Numbered from the stretch's first letter, positions 23,280 to 31,870 are shown. The stretch is DNA of 52,642 bases from Streptomyces exfoliatus (GCF_000725545.1 NZ_JNZP01000033.1:1-52642), one strand, 5' to 3'. Translations and numbers: made by a program. The notes: generated by a model from the sequence alone, not told the origin.

Positions 23280-25759
23280 ACAGTGAGGCCGCACTGGCAC
23301 CGCCGCCCGACAGCGGGCGGGAGGACGCCCAGGCCGAGCGGCTGTTCTCGCGAGTGCGGCAGGACTTCTTGGTCGGGCTGGGCTGGGACGAGCGGCTGCG
23401 TATCGCACGGCCGTCGCCGGATCATCCCTTGATCGGGTACCGGTCCTGTGCCGTGCGGAACTGCATCGCGCCTGCCCGTCTGGGCGGTGCCGCTCCGCTC
23501 TGCGCCACCTGCCGGGGACGGTGGCGGGCCGGCGAGCAGGACTTGGAGGACTTCCTGACGACAGCGGTTCGGGTCTTCACGGGCACCGATGGCCCGTGCC
23601 GGGTGCCGGGGTGCGAGCGGGTCTGGAGGTCGTTCGACAACCCGGTCTGCCTCAGCCACATGGATCAGAAGTACCGCCTCGGGATCGAGACGATCGAGGA
23701 CTTCGTCCTCGATCCGCGGGTGGGGCCGAAGCCGGCGTTGGAGCCGTGCTCGGCGGCGGCGTGTCACCGGCAGAGTAAGGACCGCGGCGGATTCTGCGCG
23801 GGGCACCGCTGGAGCTGGAACGAAGCGAGGCGAAAGGATCCGGACGTCGATCTCGGGCTGTGGTCCCGGACCGCGCCGGCGGTCCACGACGGCACCTTGA
23901 TCAGCTTTCGCGGGTTACCGGACCTCGTCGTCGCCGAGTTGCTGTTCGGGACTCAGCAGCGCCTGGACCGGCACGTCCGGCTGCTGCACACGGCGTTCAA
24001 GGCCCTGTGCGACACGGCGCGCGCCCAGCAGGTCACCAGTCTGAGCCAGCTGATGGTCGAGGCGAACATGCGGATGGCGGGGGTGTGGAAGTCGATGACG
24101 GCCGACATCCGCGTCGGTCTGGCCACGCCGGAACTGGAGCAGCTGAAGGACGTGTGGGACGCGGAGGTCTTCGGGCTGGGCAAGGGCCGCACCATGAACT
24201 TCACCGGCCTGAGTCAGGAGTGGCTGCGGCGGGCGGCCAAGGCGTGGGTGGTGGATGCCATTCCCCGCCGCTACGGCCGGAACATCCCCAACTCCCTCAT
24301 GTCCATGGTCGTCTGCTTGGAGCGGCTCTCCGACAGCCTGCGCATCAACCGCGAGGACCACGGGGACGCTCCGGAGCGGCTGCGCCGCACCGACGTCGAG
24401 GTCTTCCAGCAGCGCTTGGCCTACCTGGAGCACACCGGGCAGATCAGTCCGAACCTGCGAGTGACGATCTGCCGATGGTGCGCACGGTTCCTGCGCGAGA
24501 TCCGTGAGATGGGTCTGACCCGGCCCCGACAGATGCTGGCCGGACTGCCCGACGACTTCTCGTTCCGCAAGGGCGACATTCCCCGGCCACCAGAGGACGA
24601 GGGCGGTGGGCGGGCTCTGCCGGACGAGATCCTGGCCCAGTTGTGCGCACGGCTGGACACCCTGGAGACCAGCCGGCGCAACGGCCGGTCGGGAGCCCCG
24701 GCCGGAGGGCGGCACGCCCGGATCGCGGTAGAGATCCTTATCGACACCGGCCGCCGCCCAGACGAGGTGCAAAAACTTCCCTGGGACTGCCTGGAGACCG
24801 ACGCGGACGGCAAGCACGTCCTTGTCTACACCGACTTCAAGAACAACCGGCTGCGATGCCAGCTGCCGATCCCGGACACCACCGCCTCGATGATCCGCGA
24901 GCAGCGCGACCGCGTCCGCGGCCGCTTCCCGGACACCCCCACGGACCAGCTCGCGCTGTTCCCGAACCCGAACTTCAACCCGGACGGCACCAAGCCCTAC
25001 CGGTCGATGTTCCTCTCCCAACTCCATCGCGAGTGGCTGAACACTATGCCGCCTCTGCTCACCGCCGCGGGGGAGGAGTTCGACAAGGCACGGATCACGC
25101 TCTACGCCTACCGGCACAGTTACGCCCAACGGCACGCCGATGCCGGAACGCCGGTAGACGTGCTGCGGGAGCTGATGGGACACAAGACCCTCGGCACTAC
25201 ACAGACGTACTACCGGGTCTCCGAGAAGCGCACGCGTCAGGCCGTCGACCGGCTGGTCACCCTCCAGTTCGACCGACACGGCGGCCGGCTGTGGGACGAG
25301 GCCAAAGCCCTCCTGGACCACGAGCACACCCGGATGCGGATCGGGCAGGTCGCCGTACCGTTCGGGATCTGCGCCGAGCCCAGCAACGTCAAAGCCGGCG
25401 GACACGCCTGCCCGTTCCGGTTCCGATGCCTGGGCTGTGATCACTTCCGCACCGACCCCTCCTACCTTCCGGACCTGCGGACCTACCTGGACACCCTGCT
25501 TCGAGACCGGGAACGGCTGGCCGCGGCCACCGAGCTCGACGCTTGGGCTCGGGCGGAAGCAACACCGTCCGAGGAGGAGATCAGTCGCCTGCGGCGTCTG
25601 ATCCGCAGGGTCGAGAGCAACCTCGACGCCCTCACCGACGAAGAACGGGAGGAGATCCGTCAGGCCACCTCGGCCCTGCGCCGGTCCCGCGCCGTACAGC
25701 TCGGCATGCCCACCCTCCTGCCAGCCGCAGGTGGCCTTCCACTCGAACGGAAAGCATGA
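23276..25759 (+). CDS. Large tyrosine recombinase, TnpB-like subunit of TnB
   Basis: The product is 827 residues, with ATGA coupling at both ends. The N-terminal 200 residues carry three Cys/His clusters: CAVRNC...LCATC, CRVPGCERVW...CLSHM, and CSAAACHRQ...FCAGH. These are probably zinc-binding DNA-contact modules. The catalytic part follows with Arg in LIDTGRRPDEVQKLPWDCLE and YAYRHSYAQRHADAG. Next are LMGHKTLGTTQTYYRV, with the Tyr nucleophile. In YAYRHSY the first His of the usual HxxR box is Tyr, a deviation worth noting. Another Cys set (GGHACPFRFRCLGCDHF) lies near residue 712, matching the position of the Cys tail in the TnA partner. It is the accessory or second recombinase of the trio. 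Confidence 0.85.
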   Translation: MNSEAALAPPPDSGREDAQAERLFSRVRQDFLVGLGWDERLRIARPSPDHPLIGYRSCAVRNCIAPARLGGAAPLCATCRGRWRAGEQDLEDFLTTAVRVFTGTDGPCRVPGCERVWRSFDNPVCLSHMDQKYRLGIETIEDFVLDPRVGPKPALEPCSAAACHRQSKDRGGFCAGHRWSWNEARRKDPDVDLGLWSRTAPAVHDGTLISFRGLPDLVVAELLFGTQQRLDRHVRLLHTAFKALCDTARAQQVTSLSQLMVEANMRMAGVWKSMTADIRVGLATPELEQLKDVWDAEVFGLGKGRTMNFTGLSQEWLRRAAKAWVVDAIPRRYGRNIPNSLMSMVVCLERLSDSLRINREDHGDAPERLRRTDVEVFQQRLAYLEHTGQISPNLRVTICRWCARFLREIREMGLTRPRQMLAGLPDDFSFRKGDIPRPPEDEGGGRALPDEILAQLCARLDTLETSRRNGRSGAPAGGRHARIAVEILIDTGRRPDEVQKLPWDCLETDADGKHVLVYTDFKNNRLRCQLPIPDTTASMIREQRDRVRGRFPDTPTDQLALFPNPNFNPDGTKPYRSMFLSQLHREWLNTMPPLLTAAGEEFDKARITLYAYRHSYAQRHADAGTPVDVLRELMGHKTLGTTQTYYRVSEKRTRQAVDRLVTLQFDRHGGRLWDEAKALLDHEHTRMRIGQVAVPFGICAEPSNVKAGGHACPFRFRCLGCDHFRTDPSYLPDLRTYLDTLLRDRERLAAATELDAWARAEATPSEEEISRLRRLIRRVESNLDALTDEEREEIRQATSALRRSRAVQLGMPTLLPAAGGLPLERKA

Positions 25760-26301
25760 AGCCAACCTCTCCGGCTGACCGGCTCGCCCAGGCCCGAACC
25801 GATGACTCCACCCGCCGCCGCAGGCGCGTGCTGGCCGCGCTCGACGACCTGACCCGCGACGGCCAGCCGATCAGCGTCTCCGCCGTCGCCCGCCTGGCCG
25901 GCGTCCACCGCAGCCTGATCTACCGCCACGGCGACCTCCACGCAGCCGTGGCAGCCAAGGCCGCCCAGCCGCCCAACAACACCAACGGACCGCAGGTCAG
26001 CCGGAACTCCCTGCTGAGCGATCTGGCCAACCTCACCGAACGCAACACCCGCCTTGCGGGCCATGTGGCCCGCCTCGAACAACGCCTGTCCGAAGCCCTT
26101 GGCCAAGACGCCTGGCGCGCCACTGGCCTCGGCGCTCCCACCGACATCGACACCCTCCAGCGGAAGATCGACCACCTTGAACAACAAGTCGCCGAGCTCC
26201 GCGACCAGCTCTCCGAACGCGAAGAAGACCTCCAGGCATCCCGAGCCACGAACCGCGAGTTGATGACCCAACTCAACAGCACCCCTCACCGCCCCCGCTG
26301 A
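25756..26301 (+). CDS. DUF6262-like coiled-coil protein (TnpC-like)
   Basis: The product is 181 residues; its ATG overlaps the stop of the large recombinase. An N-terminal HTH-like part contains RRRRRVLAALDDLTRDGQPI and SVSAVARLAGVHRSLIYRHG (about residues 35-54), a TetR-like helix-turn-helix. The rest is a long coiled coil, about residues 90-175 (RNTRLAGHVARLEQRLSEAL and KIDHLEQQVAELRDQLSERE). Position, size and layout match DUF6262/TnpC proteins that accompany paired recombinases and, in Tn554, influence the efficiency and orientation of transposition. A terminator is not obvious after it. Confidence 0.8.
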   Translation: MKPTSPADRLAQARTDDSTRRRRRVLAALDDLTRDGQPISVSAVARLAGVHRSLIYRHGDLHAAVAAKAAQPPNNTNGPQVSRNSLLSDLANLTERNTRLAGHVARLEQRLSEALGQDAWRATGLGAPTDIDTLQRKIDHLEQQVAELRDQLSEREEDLQASRATNRELMTQLNSTPHRPR

Positions 26302-26383
26302 CCTGCGAACCCAGATACCAACCGCTGGTCGGTGGATCGCAGCCTTCACTTTGGGGTGCGAGTAAGTCGGTTCAGCCCGGCGG

Positions 26384-27778
26384 TCAGGCGGGAACGCTAG
26401 CCCGGTCCAGGACGGCGGCCATCTCGTCCTCTGGGAGTGCCGGGTTGGCACCCGCGCTGGATGCCAGTTCGGGGACGAGGAGGGCCTCGCGGAGCCGGTG
26501 GAACGGGAGGCGCGGGTCGCGGGCCGCCGCCTGACGCGTCCAGACGACGGGGTCGTGGCTGAGCCGTTCGATCAGCTCCGGCGCGGCGGCCGGATCCCGT
26601 ACGGCCAGCCGGCGGTAGTTCCCGTCGGGGTGGTTCGCGTAGCGGGTGGCTAGGCCCTCGCGGGGGAACCGAGGGTGCGTCTCCGCCATCCAGGCGGAGA
26701 ACGTCCCACCCAGCCGCGCAAACACCCGCATCAGGACCTCCTCCGGAGTGTCGGGGTGGTGAATGCCCAGGAGGTTCTCCACCACCGGGTCCTCGACGCG
26801 TGCAAGCAGGCGCAGCAGTTCAGGCGGCAGATGGGGGCTTCGGGCGGCGGCGCGCTGGAGCAGCGGGTGAGCGGAGGTCGCGGCCCGGCGCATTACCTCG
26901 GGGTCGGCGAGCCCGTCCCGTACCCACCACACGTCGTCGCCCCTGTCGAGGTCCCCGGCCGTGAAGTCGATGGCCATACGCCGCGTCTCGTCCAGCTCGG
27001 GCCGAAGGGAGACGGCCAGCCGTACGTCCTCCTCGGGGTCCACGGCGAGCCTCTCTACGAGGTCGGCGGGCAGCGACGGGTTCTCGGCGAGGGAGGTCAG
27101 GTGCATCCGCTCGGCGACGCACCGCTCGGCGCGGGCACGGTCAAGGAGTCCGCGGCGCAGCGCCTCGGCGGCGGACTTCGGGTCGCGGAGGAGGTCGGCT
27201 GTCACGCGGGCGTCCCGCCGGCACTCCTGCAGCTCGGCGGCCCGCCGCACCTCGAGGTCGGGGTCGGCCAGCAGTGCCGACCGCTCGCCCGCCGACAGGG
27301 CCTCCCATGCACGCACCGCTTCCCGACGCGCTGCCGCACAGTGATGAGTGGCCATCGATGCCACGAACGATGGCGCCAGATGGGGCGACTCCAGCAGGGC
27401 CGCGCGTACGGAATGATCCGGGTCGTCGAGCAGGCGGGCGCACACAGCATCCGGGAGCGGCGCGACCTTTACGCGCGGACCGTACACCTCGGGTCCATAT
27501 GCGAGAGCTGCCCGCACCTTGGGAGAAGGATCGTCCGCGAGCCGAGCCCGCTGTGCAGGCTCCGCCCTGGCACTCATGGCGAAATCGATCCGGGCCCCCG
27601 GGTTCGGGTGGGCCAGGATCAGCGCGACGGCCGACTCGGGGAGTCCGGCCCGGTGAAGAACGTCACGGGGCGGACGGTCACCGTCTGCCCCGAAGGCGAG
27701 CAGGCGCAGCAGCAACGACTCCGGCAGCGCCGGATTTCGGGCCACTCCGTCCAGCGCGGATGCGTGAAACGCCACCAT
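26384..27778 (-). CDS. Leucine-rich repeat variant (LRV/HEAT-like) protein, TnB cargo
   Basis: The product is 464 residues. ATG 27778 has AGAGGAATC directly upstream; the longer frame is rejected. The sequence is a chain of about ten alpha-helical repeats built on NPxLPxxLLxxLA and DPxxxVRxAVA, e.g. ARNPALPESLLLRLLAFGAD, ADDPSPKVRAALAYG and ENPSLPADLVERLAVDPEED. This is the pattern of LRV/HEAT scaffold proteins that bind partner proteins or nucleic acids. It is convergent with the recombinase trio and lies within the transposon, so it is probably a passenger gene, perhaps defensive or regulatory. No enzymatic motif was found. Confidence 0.75.
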   Translation of the reverse strand: MVAFHASALDGVARNPALPESLLLRLLAFGADGDRPPRDVLHRAGLPESAVALILAHPNPGARIDFAMSARAEPAQRARLADDPSPKVRAALAYGPEVYGPRVKVAPLPDAVCARLLDDPDHSVRAALLESPHLAPSFVASMATHHCAAARREAVRAWEALSAGERSALLADPDLEVRRAAELQECRRDARVTADLLRDPKSAAEALRRGLLDRARAERCVAERMHLTSLAENPSLPADLVERLAVDPEEDVRLAVSLRPELDETRRMAIDFTAGDLDRGDDVWWVRDGLADPEVMRRAATSAHPLLQRAAARSPHLPPELLRLLARVEDPVVENLLGIHHPDTPEEVLMRVFARLGGTFSAWMAETHPRFPREGLATRYANHPDGNYRRLAVRDPAAAPELIERLSHDPVVWTRQAAARDPRLPFHRLREALLVPELASSAGANPALPEDEMAAVLDRASVPA

Positions 27779-27977
27779 GATTCCTCTACCCCCTGTGTCT
27801 TCCCCGATCGGTCCGCGCCCATGATCTCGTAGGCCGTGCACGACATCTGTCGGCCACCGTTGCACCGGTCCTTGAGACTTTGACCAGCACAGATGCCTAC
27901 CGAGGGGAGGGCTCCTAGGTCACCAGCCCAACAGAAAGGACGTGTCGGCTCACCGAGCGACGGCCGTAGGCGCTGGC

Positions 27978-28193
27978 GGTGCAGGTTCGGCCCTCGGGGC
28001 CGTGCCGCCACGGGTTCTCTTCCACCGGGGAGCCGTCTTTCTTGTAGACCAGGTGGGAGCCGTGCATTCCCTTGGTCGTCGCGTCATGCGAGTTCTGCAC
28101 GAACTGGTCCCCCAGCGCGTGGACTCCGTCGAAGACGGCGGTCAGGGCGGCGACCAGGGCGATGCCCTCGATGGCGCGGAGGCGATCGGTCAT
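27978..28193 (-). pseudogene. N-terminal piece of the membrane-protein gene split by TnA and TnB
   Basis: From ATG 28193, which has GAGGAG 10 bp upstream, 72 codons read MTDRLRAIEGIALVAALTAV, then FDGVHALGDQFVQNSHDATT and end PEGRTCT before TnB. The hydrophobic start and the HALGDQFVQ motif are like the first helix of small membrane proteins in Streptomyces plasmids. The frame continues into transposon DNA to a stop at 27915, giving a truncated 92-residue product. Its remaining parts are at 21705-21998 and 15490-15573. Confidence 0.75.
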
Positions 28194-28317
28194 GCTGGGG
28201 GTGCTCCTCATCTCGGATTCGGGGTGGGGTGCGGGGCGTCCGGCCTCTTGCCGATGCTGCGGACGCCCCGCGATGCCACCGCCCCCCGGCCGGTCTCCGG
28301 TCGGGGGGCGGTGGTGC

Positions 28318-28608
28318 TTAGAACGGAGGCTCGTTCCAGGCCGGGATGGGCAGGAGTCGGATGCGCAGCTCGCGCCGGTCGTACCAGCAGCCGCACGCCT
28401 CCATCTCGGGGAAGGCGCCGCCGGTCCACCAGCCGCCCTCGCCGTGGCAGCGCGGGCAGCCCGGCCGGGGCCGGGCGGTGATCTCGATGCGGTGCCGGTC
28501 GGCGTAGAGCTTGAGGTGGCCGGCCCTGAGCGCGGCGGCGGCCGTCGCCGCGGCGAGCGGGACGGCGGCGGCGAGCAGCAGGGCGCCGCGCAGGTGGCGG
28601 GCGGTCAC
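28318..28608 (-). CDS. Small membrane protein with a Cys-rich motif
   Basis: The product is 96 residues from GTG 28608, which overlaps the stop of the upstream gene (GTGA). A hydrophobic N-terminal helix (GALLLAAAVPLAAATAAAAL) is followed by CPRCHGEGGWWTGGAFPEME and ACGCWYDRREL, a DnaJ-type CxxC...CxC zinc-binding pattern. It is probably a membrane-anchored zinc protein of the transfer region. It is cotranscribed with the gene at 28605-28850 and with the split membrane-protein gene downstream. No exact family is known to me. Confidence 0.65.
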   Translation of the reverse strand: MTARHLRGALLLAAAVPLAAATAAAALRAGHLKLYADRHRIEITARPRPGCPRCHGEGGWWTGGAFPEMEACGCWYDRRELRIRLLPIPAWNEPPF

Positions 28609-28850
28609 TTCAGCGGGATGGCGCGGCAGGTGGCGGCGTGGCTGTTGGCGTCCGGCCGGATACGGAACAGGAAGTCCCCCTCGGGCAACTCGCAGGAGTC
28701 TCCGCAGCCGTGGCAAACCCAGCGGTTTTTCTCCGAGTGCTGGCCGGGGCCGGTGACGTCCACGTACGAGCCGCCAACCGTGGTGAACCTGATCAGCAGG
28801 TTCTTGGGGCGGTCCGGCTCGGTGAAGGCGGTGAGGGTGCCGGTTCTCAT
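28605..28850 (-). CDS. Small zinc-ribbon-like protein of the mobile element
   Basis: The product is 81 residues. ATG 28850 follows AGGACACCAGCCC (GAGAGGACA). The central part has WVCHGCGDSCELPEGDFLFR and then a HAATC pair (DANSHAATCRAIPLK), giving CxxC...HxxxC-type ligands for one zinc. It starts a short operon (28850 to 28318) with GTGA overlap. Such short zinc-ribbon genes are frequent companions of FtsK-type transfer genes in Streptomyces AICEs. Specific function unknown. Confidence 0.65.
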   Translation of the reverse strand: MRTGTLTAFTEPDRPKNLLIRFTTVGGSYVDVTGPGQHSEKNRWVCHGCGDSCELPEGDFLFRIRPDANSHAATCRAIPLK

Positions 28851-28869
28851 GGGCTGGTGTCCTCTCGGG

Positions 28870-28990
28870 TCAGGCGGCCAGCAGGTGCTTGGCCGGGGGA
28901 GCGATGTAGGAGGCGGGGTCGGCGGGCGTGCCGCCGCAGCACTCCAGGCAGGAGCCCAAGGTCTTCAGCTGTACTGGCGCAGAGCACTTG
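28870..28990 (-). pseudogene. C-terminal part of a small Cys-rich mobile-element protein
   Basis: The - strand frame ends TLGSCLECCGGTPADPASYI and APPAKHLLAA with TGA at 28870. The Cys-rich turn and the PPAKHLLAA ending resemble complete ~60-residue proteins of transfer regions. No good start is seen and the frame closes at a TAG near 29051. It was probably cut by arrival of the segment carrying the gene at 29103. Confidence 0.5.
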
Positions 28991-29102
28991 TTCCGCGGCT
29001 GCCGTATCCCTGAGCAAGGAGCCCAGGCAGCAGTCCCTGCGTGGTCCTAAAGGCCGCGGGAAATCACTGGCCGGGCCCGGGCACGTGCGGAATGCTGCAG
29101 GC

Positions 29103-29687
29103 GTGATCGCGCGAGAAGCCGCCGTTCGGGCCGTTGAGGAACAACTGGAACGCGACTATCAAAGGGGGCGGGCTGCGGGTTCGGAGGCACTGCGCATGGC
29201 TGTGGTGGACGCCGAGGAGCACGAACTGGTGTGGATCGTCTCCTGGACGTCCGAGGAGTTCGTGCGCACTCAGAAGCCGGAGTTCATGCTCGCAGGCAAC
29301 GGGCCGTACCTGGTCGACCGTGTCGACGGGGGACTGCATCAGGTTGGCGTCGTCTCCGCGCTGACCGGGGCATGGGAGGACGACTACCGAGCTCGGATAC
29401 GTGGCCTTCCGGTGCGCACCGCGGTGGACGACCTACACGATGTGCTCCGCGAAATCGCGCCTGCGCGCGGACGCATGCATGCTGTGCGGACATTGCGCCA
29501 TAGGCTGCCTGTGCTCTCGCCCGCGGAGGCCATCGAGTACGTGAGCGGGTTGCTGGAGGGTGATGCACCCGCGCGCCTCGTGGCCGTCGCCACCAAAGAT
29601 CTCGTGGAGCCTCTCAACCCGGTACTTGCGGTGGAGACCATTCTGAGCGGGGCGGCGATCCGAGCCGGTCAGAGACCCGCCAGGTGA
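29103..29687 (+). CDS. YrhB / immunity-protein-35-like domain protein
   Basis: The product is 194 residues from GTG 29103; no strong ribosome binding site is visible. The N-terminal 95 residues (AREAAVRAVEEQLERDYQRG, MAVVDAEEHELVWIVSWTS, LAGNGPYLVDRVDGGLHQVG) follow the YrhB/Imm35 pattern, in which a small alpha/beta domain shows a GNGPYLVD strand. The C-terminal part (REIAPARGRMHAVRTLRHRL, LVEPLNPVLAVETIL) is less clear. Imm35-type proteins are linked with contact-dependent toxins. Here no toxin is adjacent, so an orphan immunity role is only inference. It is on the opposite strand to the surrounding transfer genes. Confidence 0.6.
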   Translation: MIAREAAVRAVEEQLERDYQRGRAAGSEALRMAVVDAEEHELVWIVSWTSEEFVRTQKPEFMLAGNGPYLVDRVDGGLHQVGVVSALTGAWEDDYRARIRGLPVRTAVDDLHDVLREIAPARGRMHAVRTLRHRLPVLSPAEAIEYVSGLLEGDAPARLVAVATKDLVEPLNPVLAVETILSGAAIRAGQRPAR

Positions 29688-29826
29688 CTGGAAAGCCACT
29701 CGGCATGCCGATCGCGCATCCGGCAGCTCTACCACTGCCTCCAGCAGAGTCAGCGATTCGACGAGGAAACTGCCTTCCCGTCCTCCTCGGACGAGATTCG
29801 CAGGGCTGCGGGATAGGCGGGGGTCT

Positions 29827-30246
29827 CTATCGGCCTGGAGGCCGCACCCAGGGAGCGAAGCGCTGGCCAGGTGCAGCGTCCTCGCGCCAATACCTCAAGA
29901 CCGTCTCCTGGACGATCTCGAATCGCTCGGCGGCGATGAGGCATGGGACAGGCTCCTGCCCGCCGGCATCAGCCTCGAAGGCGACCACGACGGGCACTTC
30001 TCTGCCGAGTCGACGGGCAACCTTCAGCAGCTCGTCAGGCGATGGGTCCCGGAACATCGGATCTTGAAAACTCGACGGGCAACTGACGAAGAGCGGATCG
30101 TCGAAGACCAGCTCCAGACCATGGTGGTAAGTCAGATCATGACCAGTAGCAAGCCGGAGTTGCCCGGCGTTCCAGGAAAGCACGTCCCAGTCCCACCAGG
30201 ACCCCTTGGGAAGCTGGATCCCCGCATGCCGTCCTGTGTCGCCCAC
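29827..30246 (-). CDS. Hypothetical protein
   Basis: The product is 139 residues from a start at 30246 (MGDTGRHAGIQLP). It is rich in aromatic and acidic residues (KGSWWDWDVLSWNAGQLRLA, HHGLELVFDDPLFVSCPSSF) and reads as a small soluble beta-rich domain, of a type often seen among immunity or accessory proteins. It is convergent with the YrhB-like gene, 139 bp away. No family was recognised. Confidence 0.55.
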   Translation of the reverse strand: MGDTGRHAGIQLPKGSWWDWDVLSWNAGQLRLATGHDLTYHHGLELVFDDPLFVSCPSSFQDPMFRDPSPDELLKVARRLGREVPVVVAFEADAGGQEPVPCLIAAERFEIVQETVLRYWREDAAPGQRFAPWVRPPGR

Positions 30247-30394
30247 CCTCAGCCCTCATCAATTTGAACGGGCCATCAGGCTACACAGCGGCTTGAAGCC
30301 CTCAGCTTGACGGGCTAAGCACCTGAGGAAGTCTGTCCGGTCCTCGCGCACCCCGGAGAGGCGGGCGAGGGCCAGGCGGAGCGACCGGGGCGGG

Positions 30395-31168
30395 TCAGCG
30401 GTTGGGGATACGGATCACGGTCGGGTTGTTGTCGCCGGGCGTGCCGGGTGCGGGCAGGGTGGCGTGGAGGTGGAGCTCGGGGCGGAACTCCGGGCGGAAC
30501 ACCGGAGCGGCCGCGGGGTGGTTGTGGATGACGGGGCGGAAGGTCAGGCCGCGCAGGGCGGGGATGCTGGCGAGCGCCCATACGGCGGCGGCCAGTGCGG
30601 CGGCCAGGGTGCGGCCGCCGGCCGGGGAGGCGGACCACACGGTCCAGATGCTGCCGATGCCCCACAGCGTCCAGAGAATGCGGGCGCCGGTGATGCGCAG
30701 GAACCCGCCGATCAGGCCGATCAGGCCGGTGGTCTGCCACAGGGTGTAGACGGTCGCGCCGGACAGGGCGGGCAGGTGCGCGGCCTGCGCGTCGAGGAAG
30801 GCGCGGATCGGGGTGGTGAGGGTGGGCCAGATGCCGCTGGTGTCGCGCTCCAGGTCCACGTGGGGGCGGGGCACGGTGCCGGTGATGGCCTCGATGATGG
30901 CGCCCAGGACGCTGGCGGCCGCACCGAGCAGCATCACCAGCGCTCCGGTCGCGACCAGCAGCGCGAGGGCCTTGATCCAGTGGGCGAGGCCGTGCCAGTC
31001 GGCCTTGGGGGCACTGCGAATGTCCTCCCACACGCCGTGCAGGACGCCGTCTTCCTTCCATGCGCGGTTCCACCAGGCGCCGGCGGCGTCCAGCCGCGCC
31101 CGGGCCTTGCTTTTCGAGGGCGCCTTCGGGGTGGGGAGTTCGGGGGTGGGGGTCGGTCCGGTCGACAT
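30395..31168 (-). CDS. Multi-pass membrane protein of the transfer region
   Basis: The product is 257 residues. ATG 31168 follows GAAGGAGCACCCGGCC. A Pro-rich cytoplasmic start (TGPTPTPELPTPKAPSKSKA) is followed by four hydrophobic segments: ALALLVATGALVMLLGAAAS, VYTLWQTTGLIGLIGGFL, ILWTLWGIGSIWTVW and LAAALAAAVWALASI. The tail is polar (PEFRPELHLHATLPAPG). Small membrane proteins like this accompany FtsK/TraB transfer ATPases (Spd-type spread functions), which I infer here from its position. It is followed downstream by the segment carrying YrhB. Confidence 0.7.
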   Translation of the reverse strand: MSTGPTPTPELPTPKAPSKSKARARLDAAGAWWNRAWKEDGVLHGVWEDIRSAPKADWHGLAHWIKALALLVATGALVMLLGAAASVLGAIIEAITGTVPRPHVDLERDTSGIWPTLTTPIRAFLDAQAAHLPALSGATVYTLWQTTGLIGLIGGFLRITGARILWTLWGIGSIWTVWSASPAGGRTLAAALAAAVWALASIPALRGLTFRPVIHNHPAAAPVFRPEFRPELHLHATLPAPGTPGDNNPTVIRIPNR

Positions 31169-31294
31169 GGCCGGGTGCTCCTTCGTGTTGGGGATGGTGG
31201 TGGTGCTGGGGCCGGGCGGCCTGTCCCGCTCTCGTCCTGCCGGCCGCCGCAGGGGAGGGGACGAGAGCTGGGCGGAACGTCCGGGATCAGGTGG

Positions 31295-31795
31295 TCAGCG
31301 GTTGGTGATGCGGCCGAGCAGGCCGCGTGCGGTCTGCTGGGTGTGCTGGACGTGCTGGACGTGCTGGACGTGCTGGGTGACGGTTCCGGTGTAGTGGTGC
31401 TCGTTGTGCGTGATGGCCGCGCGGGTCTTGCTGATCGCTCCGCCGATGGCGGTGGCGGCCATGGCCAGGCCCGCGAACGGCAGGGTGACCATGAGGACTC
31501 CGGCGAGGGTGACGGAGGACAGGCCCTGGAGGACGAGCCAGGCACCGCAGCCGATGCCGGTGATCCCGGCGCCGACGCCGATGCTCGCGACCGCGATCCC
31601 GGCCGCCCAGGCCGGGACGATGCGGTGGTCGGGCTGCGGCACGGGCGGGGTGGTGCCGAACGCCGGCAGTGCGGTGTCGTCGCGGAACGAGGTGGGGTGG
31701 AAGGCGGGCTTGCTCGCCCAGTTGTCGAGCAGGCGGCGGGCTTCGGCTGCGGCCTCGGACTCGGGCATGCCGTGCTGGGTGTGCAGGGGGTTCAT
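31295..31795 (-). CDS. Membrane protein with HVQ repeat tail
   Basis: The product is 166 residues from ATG 31795; a longer frame up to 32047 is antisense to the hairpin region and is rejected. Two hydrophobic segments are visible (IVPAWAAGIAVASIGVGAGI and LVLQGLSSVTLAGVLMVTLP...AMAATAIGG). The C-terminus has a short repeat QHVQHVQHVQH, encoded by four copies of the 9 bp unit CGTGCTGGA (complement strand) at 31342-31377, so its length may vary between strains. It lies in line with the 257-residue membrane protein and probably belongs to the same transfer operon. Confidence 0.7.
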   Translation of the reverse strand: MNPLHTQHGMPESEAAAEARRLLDNWASKPAFHPTSFRDDTALPAFGTTPPVPQPDHRIVPAWAAGIAVASIGVGAGITGIGCGAWLVLQGLSSVTLAGVLMVTLPFAGLAMAATAIGGAISKTRAAITHNEHHYTGTVTQHVQHVQHVQHTQQTARGLLGRITNR

Positions 31796-31870
31796 CGGTG
31801 GTCTCCGATCACGCGGGAAGAGGGGAGCGCCCTCCTGGCCGTGGCGGGCTGGGAGGGCGCGTGGGGGAGG

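Larger units (their letters stand above)
21999..27977 (+). mobile_element. TnB: Tn554-like transposon (about 5.98 kb) with complete tnpABC-type trio
   Basis: The limits are again set by the split host gene: removing 21999-27977 joins GRTCT to QGNVASYS in frame, with a shared GGT at the junction (+ strand). The exact edge is uncertain by a few bases. Contents on + are a 390-residue recombinase, an 827-residue recombinase and a 181-residue DUF6262-like coiled-coil protein, all overlapping by ATGA. On - lies a leucine-rich-repeat-variant protein as cargo. The trio order matches tnpA-tnpB-tnpC of Tn554. Confidence 0.75.

Noticed and set aside
31342..31377. Four 9 bp tandem repeats
   Set aside because: They lie in frame inside the membrane protein gene and encode HVQ repeats, so a separate regulatory role is not needed; noted only as possibly length-variable.
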